Source: Streptomyces sp. Alt3
GTDB taxonomy: Bacteria; Actinomycetota; Actinomycetes; Streptomycetales; Streptomycetaceae
Reading direction: 5' to 3'
DNA length: 64,000 nucleotides
NCBI RefSeq assembly: GCF_030719215.1
Contig: NZ_CP120983.1
Coordinates: 1-64,000, forward strand
Part shown: piece by piece, positions 1 to 8,228 of the stretch
Position numbering within the stretch: position 1 is the first letter of the stretch
How the letters are laid out: each line of letters starts with the position of its first letter
The notes under the pieces: generated by a model
What the model was told of the DNA's origin: nothing
The model's database searches: none
Seen by the model: the letters and a program-made list of their open reading frames with translations, nothing else
Position numbers and translations under genes: made by a program

Positions 1-132
1 ACCCTCAAGATTCACCGGTGGGCGCTGTTCGCCTCGCTGCTGGCACTCGCCCTGGGAATCCACCTCCTGACCACCACCCGCGTCACCAACACCGGACTGT
101 GGTGGCTCCACCACTTCGGCATCACCGCCTGA
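1..132 (+). CDS. C-terminal end of a membrane protein (partial)
   Basis: The frame is open from the first base and stops at a TGA at 130-132, leaving the last 43 residues of a protein that begins outside the window. The fragment has one clear hydrophobic segment (ALFASLLALALGIHLL) followed by a short polar tail ending in HHFGITA. It lies directly before the decayed helix-turn-helix gene, an arrangement seen in Streptomyces plasmid and integrative-element modules. The family cannot be named from this piece. Confidence 0.5.
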   Translation, partial: TLKIHRWALFASLLALALGIHLLTTTRVTNTGLWWLHHFGITA

Positions 133-144
133 ACCCGCGCACCA

Positions 145-520
145 GGTCGACGACCTGCTCGCCGCGGGCCTCCCCTCCACGCACCCTCCCGTCCGACAAG
201 ACAACTCCCGGAGCCCCTGGGCAAGGGGCAGCCAAGATGCAGGGCGCGGCAGCGCTGAGGGCCGAGCTTGAGCGTGTACGGCACGAGCACCCCCTGGCCG
301 TGGCCCAGGCCGAGGGGCAGCACTGTGAGAGCAGCTGGCGGCGCGGGGGGCACATCGCGGACCTTGAGCGGGCTGAGGGCGTTAATGCCGGCGCCGGAGC
401 GTCCGGTGCTCGGGCAGCCGTCGGTGCCGGGCCAGGCGCAGCCGGAGGGCGGATCCGCGGGAAACCTCGAGGAAGAGCCGGTGGGTGGGGAGCGGCGTTG
501 GTGGGGGCATCGGGGCGACG
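145..520 (+). pseudogene. Decayed copy of the helix-turn-helix/coiled-coil gene at 6671
   Basis: The DNA matches the gene at 6671-7204 over most of its length. It starts at the codons for VDDLLAAGLP, continues through the coiled-coil region (ALRAELERVRHEH) and ends at the proline-rich tail (QPSVPGQAQPEGG). The N-terminal DNA-binding part is missing, and small indels move the match between frames, so no full protein can be made. It is the first half of a two-gene block duplicated between this end of the window and 6.7-8.9 kb. Confidence 0.75.
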
Positions 521-594
521 GTGGGTCTGGACGCGGCGGAGGGCAGCACCTTGGGTGGGGCGCCGCCCTCCGCAGTTCTGGTATCGCGGGGGTA

Positions 595-720
595 TCAGGG
601 GCGGTAACCGCCCTGGATGAGGCCGAGCGCGGCGGTGCGCAGTCGCGCCGTGGTGCGGCCGACTGACAGCCCTTCCTGGATGGTGGCGAGGGGTACGGCG
701 TCGAGCTGAGTGCGGCCGGT
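595..720 (-). pseudogene. C-terminal scrap of a coiled-coil transfer-type protein (copy of 8229-8879)
   Basis: On the minus strand the segment encodes TQLDAVPLATIQEGLSVGRT followed by a tail ending in GGYRP. It differs from the C-terminus of the pseudogene at 8229-8879 at only a few residues. The inverted repeat that follows that gene (8177-8212) also has a degraded counterpart here at about 535-573. Only the final 40 or so codons remain. Confidence 0.7.
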
Positions 721-877
721 TCGCGGAGGTGGGCTCGAATTTTCAGGACGTCCGTACGGTTTGAGGCCGTCGACGGTCGCCAATCGGATGCCCTCCAGGG
801 GGCCGACGGCGTTCACCCGAGAGCCTGCTTTCAGAGGACCGTGACGTCGGCAAATGCGGGAAGCGTCGGCCTGGTCG

Positions 878-1183
878 TCACGATCCGCGCGGCAGGCGTG
901 CCGTGTTCGGGGGCAGGGTGCGGCTGCCTGTGAGCAGCGCCGTGAGGTAGGCGGTGTGCGCGGTGAGCAGGGCGATGGCGCGGTCGGTTCCGCCCGGCAG
1001 GAACGGCAGCACGATCAGCGCGGGGACTGCGGCGGTCAGGGCGAGCAAGACGGCCGGAGTGAGGAGGGTGACCAGCAGGACGCGCTGGATCGCACCGAGT
1101 GCGGAGAGCGGGGGCAGGAACGGGATCGTCATGTCCCCCATGAAAAGCGGTGCTCTCTCGCTTTTAGTAATGGTCGGTGTCAC
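878..1183 (-). CDS. Small membrane protein, unknown function
   Basis: The 101-residue protein has two or three hydrophobic stretches (VLLVTLLTPAVLLALTAAVP and ALIVLPFLP) and a short polar C-terminus. Its GTG start overlaps the stop of the upstream 552-residue gene in a GTGA arrangement (1180-1183), so the two are probably translationally coupled. An internal ATG giving MTIPFLPPLSALG is an alternative start. The family looks like a short Streptomyces integral membrane protein; no function can be assigned. Confidence 0.6.
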   Translation of the reverse strand: MTPTITKSERAPLFMGDMTIPFLPPLSALGAIQRVLLVTLLTPAVLLALTAAVPALIVLPFLPGGTDRAIALLTAHTAYLTALLTGSRTLPPNTARLPRGS

Positions 1184-2838
1184 ATGTCAGTCCAGAAGCT
1201 CGGCGGGCGGTGGTCGAAGGCCGCGTTCCATGCTTCGCCCATCGAATGCTGGAGCAGCGTGGCCGTCGTCCGGTGGGCGTGGGTGGCCAGCCAGTGAACG
1301 ATCTCCGGCCGGGTGCCTGCGACGACTTCGTGGGCGACCGGGCCGCCCGGCCACGGCCATGTCGCGGGGCTGGGGCTGAAGTGCACGCGGGCCCAGCGTG
1401 CGAGCCGGCGGAAGTCCGTGACGCTTCCGCTGTCCCTGGCCGCCTCGAGGCGGGCGCGGTAGAAGTCGTCGTGCAGGTGGTTCAGGACGTCGTTCATCGA
1501 TTCCAGGGTCGCTACGCGGGCCTGTGCCATGAGGCTGCTGCGCTGTGCGGCGTCGATGTAGCCGAAGTTGTAGGCCTGCGAGGCGGGCAGCCGCAGGACG
1601 GCTGGGACCGGCATGAGATCGGCTTCTCCGTCGTCGCTCCAGTCGAGGAGCATCGCTTCGATGAAGGTGCTGGCCTGGGCGGGGGCGAGTTTTGCTGCGG
1701 CCGCGACAACCGGCTCGATGCCCTCCACCGGCCGCATCCGCCCGCCGTTTCCCCGGGTTAGTGGCCACACTCCCGGAGTCCCGCCGGAGGTGAAGACGAG
1801 CAGCCGGCCTGCCGCCACCCACCCGGCGTACGGCTCCATCAGTGCGGCGCCGTGCCCGCCGACGGCGCTGACGCGCCAGGTCGGTGGGGTGCGCACCAGC
1901 CACCCCGGCGGGAGGTTCATGCGCTCGGCCGCACGGCCGCGGTCGACCAGCCAGACCTCGAAGTCCTCAACCTCGACCGCGCGCTCGGCACGCCACACCG
2001 CGCCGCCGCCGCGGCCAGAGTCGTCCCAGTCTCCGATCCCCCGGCGCAGTTCCTCGCGGGTGGCGGCGTTCGCGTACCGGTAGTCCAGTCGCAGCTCCCG
2101 CCACTGTGCCCCCTGCTCGAAGAGTATCCGCTCCGCGGCGTCCCTTTCGGGGCCGGTCAGCAGCAGGCGGGCGATGTTGGCCGCCACCCAGAAGCGGACA
2201 GCGGAATGCCAGCCCGTCTCCCCCTCCAGCGCCGCGGCCACCCGCAGCAGACGGGAACTGGCTCCCGGCCCACCGGCAGATGCGCCGGTTGCGCTTCCGT
2301 CCTTGTCGGGGAACTCCGCCCGGGACACCGCCTCGTGGACCGCGAGTTCTGGTGCAGTGCTCGTCGCCGCCACCGCCAGGCCCCACAGGCCCCGGGCCGA
2401 CCGGTGCCGCAGTACAGGCCGCAGGCCGTCGAGGTATGTGTCGGTGAACGGCTCGTGGACGGCGATGGCGGTCATCACCGCATCGGTCAGCTGACGGCTC
2501 TGGTAGTCGCGGTGAGCCCGCTGGAACTGGCCGGGCAGCCGCAACGACACCGTCCGGGCGCGGTCGGCCACCCCCGGATGCAGTCGGAGCCGCAGCGGCC
2601 CTCCGAACTCCGGGACCCACCGGTGCTTCCGTCTGCCAAGCGCCGGCGGGTAGCGCAGCACTGTGGAAATGTGCGTGAGGTGCATGTCCGGTTCGCGGTG
2701 CTCCTGCGCCTCTAGGTGTTCGTCGAGCAGCTGACGAACAGTCTCGTCCCTCGACAGGCCTCGGCGGACGGCGATGGCTTTCACCGCGGCAAGCGCACAG
2801 GCCGGAAGCCAGACATTCGTCTCCACATAAGTCGACAC
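1180..2838 (-). CDS. Conserved hypothetical protein, 552 aa, with ribbon-helix-helix-like N-terminus
   Basis: The first 45 residues (AVRRGLSRDETVRQLLDEHL) read like a short ribbon-helix-helix or helical DNA-binding segment. The rest is a large soluble Trp- and Arg-rich protein without a motif I recognise. There is no signal peptide and no transmembrane segment. Codon use and GC bias are typical of a real Streptomyces gene. It is followed by the small membrane protein with a 4-bp overlap, suggesting a two-gene unit. The N-terminal DNA-binding reading is inference. Confidence 0.75.
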   Translation of the reverse strand: MSTYVETNVWLPACALAAVKAIAVRRGLSRDETVRQLLDEHLEAQEHREPDMHLTHISTVLRYPPALGRRKHRWVPEFGGPLRLRLHPGVADRARTVSLRLPGQFQRAHRDYQSRQLTDAVMTAIAVHEPFTDTYLDGLRPVLRHRSARGLWGLAVAATSTAPELAVHEAVSRAEFPDKDGSATGASAGGPGASSRLLRVAAALEGETGWHSAVRFWVAANIARLLLTGPERDAAERILFEQGAQWRELRLDYRYANAATREELRRGIGDWDDSGRGGGAVWRAERAVEVEDFEVWLVDRGRAAERMNLPPGWLVRTPPTWRVSAVGGHGAALMEPYAGWVAAGRLLVFTSGGTPGVWPLTRGNGGRMRPVEGIEPVVAAAAKLAPAQASTFIEAMLLDWSDDGEADLMPVPAVLRLPASQAYNFGYIDAAQRSSLMAQARVATLESMNDVLNHLHDDFYRARLEAARDSGSVTDFRRLARWARVHFSPSPATWPWPGGPVAHEVVAGTRPEIVHWLATHAHRTTATLLQHSMGEAWNAAFDHRPPSFWTDM

Positions 2839-2873
2839 GCAGTAAGTATCCCGACGTCGATCGCCCCACGCCT

Positions 2874-3325
2874 ATGAACCGGCCACGCCGCCCCGGCACC
2901 GGCGCGACGCACCTGCTGATCGGCCTCGGCACGGCGATCGCGGAGGCCGGCGGCCGCGTCCGCTACACGACCGCGGCGAACCTGGTGAACGAGCTGGCCG
3001 AGGCCGCCAGCGACAAGCAGCTGGCACGCACGATCAAGAAGTACGGGCGAGTCGACCTGCTCTGCCTGGACGAGCTCGGCTACGTCAAGCTCGACCGTCA
3101 CGGCGCGGAGCTGCTGTTCCAGATCTTCACCGAGCGCGAGGAACGACATGCGATCGCCGTCGCGTCAACCGGCCGTTCACCGAGTGGGACCAGACCTTCA
3201 CCGACAAGCGTCTCTGCCAGGCCATCGTCGACCGGCTCACCTTCGAGGCCCACATCATCGAGACCGGCACCCAGTCCTTCCGCCTCGCCAGCACCACCGC
3301 CAAGCGCAAAGCGGCGGCAGCCTGA
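2874..3325 (+). pseudogene. istB: IS21-family helper ATPase IstB, truncated and frameshifted
   Basis: The reading frame matches the AAA+ ATPase that assists IS21 transposases, with VDLLCLDELGYVKL as the Walker B region. It begins inside the protein (about 100 N-terminal residues are missing). A frameshift near 3160 moves the C-terminus (FTEWDQTFTDKRL, FRLASTTAKRKAAAA) to another frame, ending with TGA at 3323-3325. The Walker A motif reads GTGATHL instead of GTGKTHL, so the ATP-binding lysine is also lost. No IstA transposase is present. Confidence 0.85.
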
Positions 3326-3428
3326 GAACCTGCTGGCCGGGGGCAAAGGCTCGCACCTTCGCCCCCGAGCCTCGGCCTTCACGAACACGCAGCTGCATCG
3401 CCGAGTGCTCCACGACTACGCTGACGTC

Positions 3429-3704
3429 ATGTCACCGTCAGACTGGACACGGCTCACCGAAGCGCGGGGACGGCGCCGACTGAGAATAATTTGCAGCCAC
3501 GTCATCAGGCGTCCTGTCCTGATCATCGCCCTCGCAGGGCTGGCTTTCCTCATCAACAGATTCGGCAAAGACTTCCCCGCGCTCTACGGCATGACCCCCC
3601 TGGGCGCCGTTCTGATCTTCAGGAGCATGGGTCGCTACCGTGTGGCCGATCCGGCTGACGAAAGCGGCGATAAGCCCCAGGCTGAGGACACAACGGCCAA
3701 CTGA
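3429..3704 (+). CDS. Small membrane protein, member 1 of a three-paralogue family
   Basis: The 91-residue protein has a charged N-terminus (SDWTRLTEARGRRRL), the motif HVIRRP, a hydrophobic segment (LIIALAGLAFLI), then RFGKDFPALYGM, a second hydrophobic segment and a SMGRYR border before an acidic tail. Close relatives are at 20982-21260 and 25876-26136. About 15 bp upstream of the ATG are also shared with the 26 kb copy, supporting this start. It is probably a two-pass membrane protein with the termini inside. Function unknown. Confidence 0.65.
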   Translation: MSPSDWTRLTEARGRRRLRIICSHVIRRPVLIIALAGLAFLINRFGKDFPALYGMTPLGAVLIFRSMGRYRVADPADESGDKPQAEDTTAN

Positions 3705-3906
3705 CCGACATCGGTCCCCTGCTGACAAATCCTGCGAGCCTCTTGCCCACGGACGGGCGCCAACAAGGCGCCCCCATGTCCGCATTCCTGTCAGGGGAAG
3801 CAGCCGGGCGGGCTCCGTGGGGCACACGCTACCGGCCGCCGCGGACCACGGGCCGCACCTGCACCACTCCGCCCCAGGACACCCGGGAAACGTCACCCGA
3901 TCGAGG

Positions 3907-4007
3907 GTGGGGCCAGAACAACCCGATCTTCCCGCAGCCCTCCCACACCGTTCCCCCACACGGCTCAAAAGTGGGGCCAAAACAACTCGGCGGAGTGGGG
4001 CCAAAAC
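3907..4007 (+). repeat. Three direct repeats of GTGGGGCCARAAC
   Basis: Copies lie at 3907-3919, 3971-3983 and 3995-4007, the last two 24 bp apart. Multiple short end repeats are typical of IS21-family termini, and an IstB remnant lies just upstream, so this may be the leftover right end of that element. That link is inference; the repeats themselves are read directly. Confidence 0.55.
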
Positions 4008-4029
4008 TGCCCGGCGAAAACAACCATCA

Positions 4030-4055
4030 CCCCGGGGGCTGAGCAGCCCCCGGGG
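4030..4055. terminator. Perfect 11-bp GC hairpin
   Basis: CCCCGGGGGCT and AGCCCCCGGGG flank a 4-nt loop (GAGC). It lies 75 bp downstream of the end of the minus-strand gene at 4130-4447 and can act as its terminator. No T-tract follows, as is common in Streptomyces. Confidence 0.6.
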
Positions 4056-4129
4056 AGGGGCTCAGGAACAGGCGCTCACCTTGTCGTTTATCGTCCGGCC
4101 TCGGTGGATGTGCGGGCAGTTAAGGACCT

Positions 4130-4447
4130 TCAGATCCAGTTTCCCCAGCCGAACGTGGCGATGTAGGCCCGGCGGACGGCGTCCCAGCCACGGCCGCTGC
4201 CGATGTGAATCACTGTCAGTGCGAGAAGGAACCAGGCTGTGAAAGCTCCAGCAACGATCAAGGTCCATCGAGGGCCGGAGAAGCTGGCGACCAGAATCAA
4301 GATGATGGCCGTCGCACCCAAGCCCATGTGGGCGGCCGGGAGATCCGAGCGCAGTGCCTCACGCACAAGGTGGCGTTCTGCCTGCACGTCACGGGTGTAC
4401 TGAGAAGTCGAGCCTTCGCCGCTCTCCCGGTCAGAGCTGTGCTCCAT
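4130..4447 (-). CDS. Small two-pass membrane protein, unknown function
   Basis: The 105-residue protein has a hydrophilic N-terminal half rich in Glu, Arg and Ser (about 40 residues). Two hydrophobic segments follow (LGATAIILILVASF and LIVAGAFTAWFLLALTVI), then an aromatic tail ending GWGNWI. The start is the ATG at 4445-4447. It stands alone between a transposase remnant and a strong hairpin. No family is recognised. Confidence 0.5.
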   Translation of the reverse strand: MEHSSDRESGEGSTSQYTRDVQAERHLVREALRSDLPAAHMGLGATAIILILVASFSGPRWTLIVAGAFTAWFLLALTVIHIGSGRGWDAVRRAYIATFGWGNWI

Positions 4448-4492
4448 GAGTAGGCCCCCTGTAGATCCGGCTGCGTCTGCAACCCGAGCAGC

Positions 4493-4740
4493 CTAATCAG
4501 TGCCGTGATCACTGCCATCATTAACCGTCCGCCGAGGCTTCGTCCCCTTCTTGTGGTGTGCGGGTCGGGTGTAGGACTCGCCGGTGGCAAGGACGCGTCC
4601 GACGTCGTATCGGGTGGCGGGCCGCTGATTCCTCGAGCCGAGCGGGCGGCCGGGGCCGGGGCGGGTGGGTTTTGGTGCACCGGCTGGAGTGCCCGTCTTC
4701 GCGTGCAGGGTTCTGAACCCGCGGCGAGACCACGCCCGCC
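4493..4740 (-). pseudogene. C-terminal transposase fragment
   Basis: The minus-strand frame reads RRGFRTLHAKTGTPAGAPKP, then a GPGRPLGSRNQRPATRYDVG linker and a basic tail with HHKKGTKPRR. This lysine- and proline-rich tail is characteristic of a widespread Streptomyces DDE transposase family (IS701/IS4-like). Everything before it, including the catalytic core, is gone. Confidence 0.65.
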
Positions 4741-4890
4741 CACCAACCACCACACCCACCACCCCATAGCCGGGCAGCCAGGTAGAAGAGGGGACAGGCT
4801 CTTGGAGAACCTCTGATCGCCCAGCTGCCGTGAGCCCTGGACCCAGTTGTCAGCGGTGAAGTTCAGGTCGCCCGCTGCCAGCGGCTTCAC

Positions 4891-4931
4891 GCACGTGGGT
4901 CCGCACCGGCTAGAGATGCGGACCCACGTGC
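4891..4931 (-). terminator. Perfect 14-bp hairpin downstream of the HTH gene
   Basis: GCACGTGGGTCCGC (4891-4904) pairs perfectly with GCGGACCCACGTGC (4918-4931) around a 13-nt loop. It starts 15 bp after the stop of the minus-strand regulator gene (4946-5683), so it is the likely end of that operon. Confidence 0.8.
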
Positions 4932-4945
4932 AGGACGGGTCGGCC

Positions 4946-5683
4946 TTAGGACTCCGTGGCGCCAGGCAGCCAGGGAACAACCTTCGGATTCTCCAGCGCT
5001 CTCAGCCGTCGCCAGACGAACACCCATGTCTCCAGGCTGGGACCGTCGACGCCGCACGCCCTCAGGAACGCGACGTACCGCTCATAGTCCGGCAGAGACT
5101 CGCCCCGCAACATGTCGCTGATCGTGCTGCGCCGCAGAACCGACTGGCTACGCCGCTCCAGCTCCCGCAGGGACGGGGTGCCACCCCAAACATGCACAGC
5201 CTTGAGCGCCAGGACCAACTCCTCAACGCTCGACGCACGAATTGGATCAGGCTGCCCGAACGCCGGCACCGGCTGCACAGACCGCTGGTGCCGACGCGCC
5301 TCCGGAAGGGTGATCGCCCTGGTCCCAGAGACGACGGTCTCGCCGCCGTCCATCGTCCGTACGACGAGCTTGGACGGTCTCTGGGACGCCTCATGGAGAC
5401 GAAGGCCCTGGAGCTTTACGCGGGCCTCTTTCCCCATGCCGAGGGCCAGACAGATCATGTCCAGCTCGTCACGCCTCGGCACTCGCCGCCCCGTGAGCGT
5501 GTCGCTCACGCGGGATGAGGGCATACCAGCTGCGTCCGCGATGTCACGTACACCGAGCCGCTTGTCGCCCCTCACATTCATGTACTCGATCCACGCACGC
5601 AGAGCCTCGGCCACGGTGAACTTACTGAGGTCCGCGGTCTCCAGAACGTCCTCGAGGGAGGGGAAACGCTGGCCTATCGCCAT
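4946..5683 (-). CDS. Helix-turn-helix regulator, 245 aa
   Basis: The protein has two copies of an XRE-like helical region. One is near residues 35-75 (VRDIADAAGMPSSRVSDTLT), the other around 175-205 (LRELERRSQSVLRRSTISDM). No membrane segment is present. The ATG at 5681-5683 is preceded by GGAGG at an 8-nt spacing and lies inside the 3' end of the preceding membrane-protein gene (10-bp overlap), so the two form an operon ended by the hairpin at 4891-4931. It probably regulates itself or neighbouring element genes; this is inferred from position only. Confidence 0.8.
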   Translation of the reverse strand: MAIGQRFPSLEDVLETADLSKFTVAEALRAWIEYMNVRGDKRLGVRDIADAAGMPSSRVSDTLTGRRVPRRDELDMICLALGMGKEARVKLQGLRLHEASQRPSKLVVRTMDGGETVVSGTRAITLPEARRHQRSVQPVPAFGQPDPIRASSVEELVLALKAVHVWGGTPSLRELERRSQSVLRRSTISDMLRGESLPDYERYVAFLRACGVDGPSLETWVFVWRRLRALENPKVVPWLPGATES

Positions 5684-6009
5684 GCGGGCTCACCTCCGGA
5701 GCGGAAGAGCTGCTTGACACCCCTGTACACGGCGGTGACGGCGACGATGAGGACGGCCACCAGCAGCTCGCCCGCGATCTCGCTCCCGTGCCCGGCGTGC
5801 CACATCCATCCGAGTGCAGCCGCGGTGACGGCGAGGGACACCATGATCACGATCTTGCGAACCCAGCCCACGGCCCGGCGGAAGCCGAACCCCCGGGCGG
5901 TCTTGGGCCCGACGATGCACCCGTGAGGTGCGGGCGAGGGGGTCAGGGGCATCGGGACGGGCTGCAGTACCCAGCCGGATCCCGGAATGGAACGCCACAA
6001 AGACGGCAT
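5674..6009 (-). CDS. Small membrane protein coupled to the HTH regulator
   Basis: From the ATG at 6007-6009 (AGGAG 8 nt upstream; the GTG at 6016-6018 overlaps that site and is less likely) the protein has 111 residues. It has a Pro-rich start, a basic stretch (RRAVGWVRK) and two hydrophobic segments (IVIMVSLAVTAAALGWMW and ELLVAVLIVAVTAVY). The end overlaps the start of the HTH gene by 10 bp. A membrane protein plus HTH regulator pair suggests a small signalling or control unit, but no function is recognised. Confidence 0.6.
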   Translation of the reverse strand: MPSLWRSIPGSGWVLQPVPMPLTPSPAPHGCIVGPKTARGFGFRRAVGWVRKIVIMVSLAVTAAALGWMWHAGHGSEIAGELLVAVLIVAVTAVYRGVKQLFRSGGEPAWR

Positions 6010-6174
6010 GAACCACACTCCTGTCGCTCTTCAAGCCTGGACGGATGTGAAGCAGGGGGTTAGCGGGCCCCCAGGGCGCCGACGTCGGCGTCCCACTTTC
6101 AGATTGCCTCATCCGGACTGGCGGTTCCAAGCCCGTTTTTTCGCTTGCGCTGACGCCCGCAAGGTGCGTCAAAG

Positions 6175-6191
6175 GCGTTTCTATAGAACGC
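6175..6191. promoter_or_regulatory. Nested palindrome around CTATAG
   Basis: GCGTT and AACGC flank the self-complementary core CTATAG in the spacer upstream of the 6009-4946 operon. It could be an operator or a promoter element for the minus strand. Only the symmetry is seen. Confidence 0.3.
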
Positions 6192-6336
6192 TCCTGACGA
6201 GGCATAGGGGGACTTCCGGGCAAAACGTGTGACCCCTTCGAAAGGTAAAGCTGCATTGCTGTCCGGAGAGGCGCTGAGGGTGTCCGGCGAATCAGATACC
6301 GGGAAGTCAGAAAGGGCCGTTCACGGCAGGGAATCC

Positions 6337-6380
6337 GTCCGGAGGTGTCCGGCACCGTCCGGAGGCGTCCAAAGGCGTCC
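6337..6380. repeat. Five GTCC repeats phased at exactly 10 bp
   Basis: GTCC recurs at 6337, 6347, 6357, 6367 and 6377, mostly within GTCCGGAGGC-like units. Two more GTCCGG motifs lie at 6261 and 6282. The array is in the spacer between the divergent operons that start at 6009 (minus) and 6489/6671 (plus). One-helical-turn spacing is what a cooperative DNA-binding protein or iteron system would use; the HTH protein at 4946-5683 is a candidate binder. Confidence 0.6.
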
Positions 6381-6488
6381 GAGAACCAGGACTTTTAATT
6401 CCTTAGCCCGCACTCTGGTCTCCGAGCCCGCTTCACAGCCTGGACGGACTCGTGGAGGCGGCGTTTAGCGGCCCCACCTCCCATCAAC

Positions 6489-6674
6489 ATGATGAGCATC
6501 ACACATGAGCGGTGGTTCGTACCCAGCGTACGGGCCGCCGCTCACGTCTGCGCCCAGGCCGTCGCGGCCAAGGCCCACCAAGGCTCGCCCGTCGCCACAA
6601 CGCCCTTGGACGCTCCGGCGACGGTGCGTCAGCCTGAACCTGCGGCCTCTGCACGGGGAGGGTGGGACGCATGA
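6489..6674 (+). CDS. Possible small protein upstream of the HTH/coiled-coil gene
   Basis: The 61-residue frame ends with a TGA that overlaps the ATG of the next gene (ATGA at 6671-6674), the usual sign of coupling. Composition is Ala- and Pro-rich with no recognisable motif, and the ribosome binding site is poor. The overlap is the main argument for it being real. Confidence 0.35.
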   Translation: MMSITHERWFVPSVRAAAHVCAQAVAAKAHQGSPVATTPLDAPATVRQPEPAASARGGWDA

Positions 6675-7204
6675 GCTCGCGTCCGATGCTGACCCAGCGG
6701 AAGGCCGCCGCCGCGTGCGGTGTCAGCCGCACCACCATCCGTCGCCGCCGCGAAGCCGGCGACCTGCCCGGTGCCGTGCAGGACCCCGCCCGCGGCTGGG
6801 TGATCCCGGTCGACGACCTGCTCGCCGCAGGTCTCCCCTTCCACGCCCCGACCCCGCCCAACAAGACGGCTCCTGCCGCCCCTGGAGCCCCCGAGCAAGG
6901 GCCAGTCGAGGAGCAGAGCGCAGCGGCTCTGCGGGCCGAACTGGAGCGTGCACGGCACGAGCACGCCCTGGCCGAACACGGCCGCCTCGAGGCGCAGCAC
7001 CTGCGGGAGCAGCTGGCGGCACGGGGCAAGCACATCGCGAACCTCCAGCGGGCGCTGAAGGCGTTGATGCCGACGCCGGAGCGCCCGGTGCTTGCGCAGC
7101 CGTCGGTGCCGGGGCAGGCGCAGCCGGAGGGCGGGTCCGTGGGGAGCATCGAGGAACAACCTGCGGCGAGCGGCGAGCAGCGCCGGTGGTGGAAGCGTAG
7201 GTAG
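6671..7204 (+). CDS. Helix-turn-helix protein with coiled coil (plasmid/element type)
   Basis: Residues 5-50 form a MerR/excisionase-like helix-turn-helix (TQRKAAAACGVSRTTIRRRR, then a wing ending VIPVDDLLAAGLP). A spacer and a coiled coil of about 60 residues follow (ALRAELERARHEHALAEH and QLAARGKHIANLQRALKAL), then a Pro/Gln-rich tail ending RRWWKRR. The ATG at 6671 is chosen because it follows ATGA coupling with the upstream frame. A decayed copy lies at 145-520. It is likely a DNA-binding accessory protein of an integrative or conjugative element; the exact role is unknown. Confidence 0.7.
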   Translation: MSSRPMLTQRKAAAACGVSRTTIRRRREAGDLPGAVQDPARGWVIPVDDLLAAGLPFHAPTPPNKTAPAAPGAPEQGPVEEQSAAALRAELERARHEHALAEHGRLEAQHLREQLAARGKHIANLQRALKALMPTPERPVLAQPSVPGQAQPEGGSVGSIEEQPAASGEQRRWWKRR

Positions 7205-7921
7205 CCGGACGAGGAAGTTGAACGTGCTGAATGCCGAGCACGGGTCCATCTTCCGCAAGTTGATCCATCCGTCGCTGCTCGAGTTCGGCCGCCGGGCGAA
7301 GGGGAAGCCCGGCATCGTGCAGAAGCAGCGGAGGAACGGAGAGCCCATGTTCGACATCGATGTCGCTATCGTGGCGTAGCGCTCGAACGCAGCAAGGGCA
7401 CCACCTTCAGCAAGATGAACAAGCTGGATGTCTTCATTGGGTACGGCGAGCAAGCTGCAAGTCGGCGGCAAGATCGGGTGAAGCGGCTGTGCTTCATCTC
7501 CGAAGTGAAGTACGTCGACGGCCGGTCGTGAACGGCATCATCGCCGTGGCGGACATCGAGTTCATGTGCCTGCCGGAGAGCGTGGGCTGGGAAGACGCAC
7601 GTCGTGCTGTGCCAGGGGGCACGTCTTCGCTACTGCCCTCCGGCACGAGTTCACCGTGGGTGGGAGCCCCTGGGCAAGTTTTCCCTCAGAGCTCTGACCT
7701 GCATAAAGGCTGTCAGTGGCGTGCTGTATGGGGGTGGGGCGGCCAACTGGTCTGCGATTAGTGGCGGGTCAAGTTTGTCGGTGCCGTTCCGTAAGGTGCT
7801 GCCAGGCCCCGGCAACGACCGAGGGAGACGCCGTACGGCGGCCGGCAAAGCAAGCCGTACAGCAGTCTCCCTCACGTCTGCCGATGGGTCCGTCCGATCC
7901 CGCTGTAGAGAGAAGAGGCCC
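7205..7921. other. Spacer with broken coding scraps, nothing recognised
   Basis: On the plus strand short pieces read like protein (for example RKLIHPSLLEFGRRAKGKPG near 7255-7315 and KMNKLDVFIGYGEQ near 7418-7460), but each is interrupted by stops or frame changes. No start with a good ribosome binding site is visible, and I could not assign the pieces to a family. Most likely this is eroded element DNA. Confidence 0.4.
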
Positions 7922-8167
7922 ATGACAGTCCCTGATGTACCCGGAATCGATTCCTCATTATCGGTTCCCGGAACGGCTTCTGACGGTACCCGAGAGCACT
8001 GTCACTCAAAGTTGATGGGTTGGACGATCCTGCTCATCGGCGTGCTGTCGATGGTCGGCGTCGTCGTCCTAGCCCTGTTCGACCGTCCGGAAGCCGCCGC
8101 CGCGCTCGGTTCCACCGCGGCGGCGGTGTGCACCGTCGGCGGCAGCCTGGCCATGCACCGCAGATAG
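7922..8167 (+). CDS. Small membrane protein, unknown function
   Basis: The ATG at 7922 follows AGAAGAGG, giving an 81-residue protein. It has a polar N-terminus of about 30 residues, two hydrophobic segments (ILLIGVLSMVGVVVLAL and ALGSTAAAVCTVGGSLAM) and a basic end (HRR). A strong bidirectional hairpin starts 10 bp after the stop. Its layout resembles the membrane gene at 30776-31045, and both sit among plasmid-type genes. Confidence 0.55.
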   Translation: MTVPDVPGIDSSLSVPGTASDGTREHCHSKLMGWTILLIGVLSMVGVVVLALFDRPEAAAALGSTAAAVCTVGGSLAMHRR

Positions 8168-8176
8168 CAGAAGCAG

Positions 8177-8212
8177 CGGAGGGCGGTACCCCACCCGGGG
8201 TGCCGCCCTCCG
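8177..8212. terminator. 16-bp bidirectional hairpin between convergent genes
   Basis: CGGAGGGCGGTACCCC (8177-8192) pairs with GGGGTGCCGCCCTCCG (8197-8212), with one T:G position, around a 4-nt loop. It separates the plus-strand gene ending at 8167 from the minus-strand pseudogene ending at 8229. A degraded copy accompanies the duplicated fragment at about 535-573. Confidence 0.8.
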
Positions 8213-8228
8213 TCGTCCTGGTACTGCG

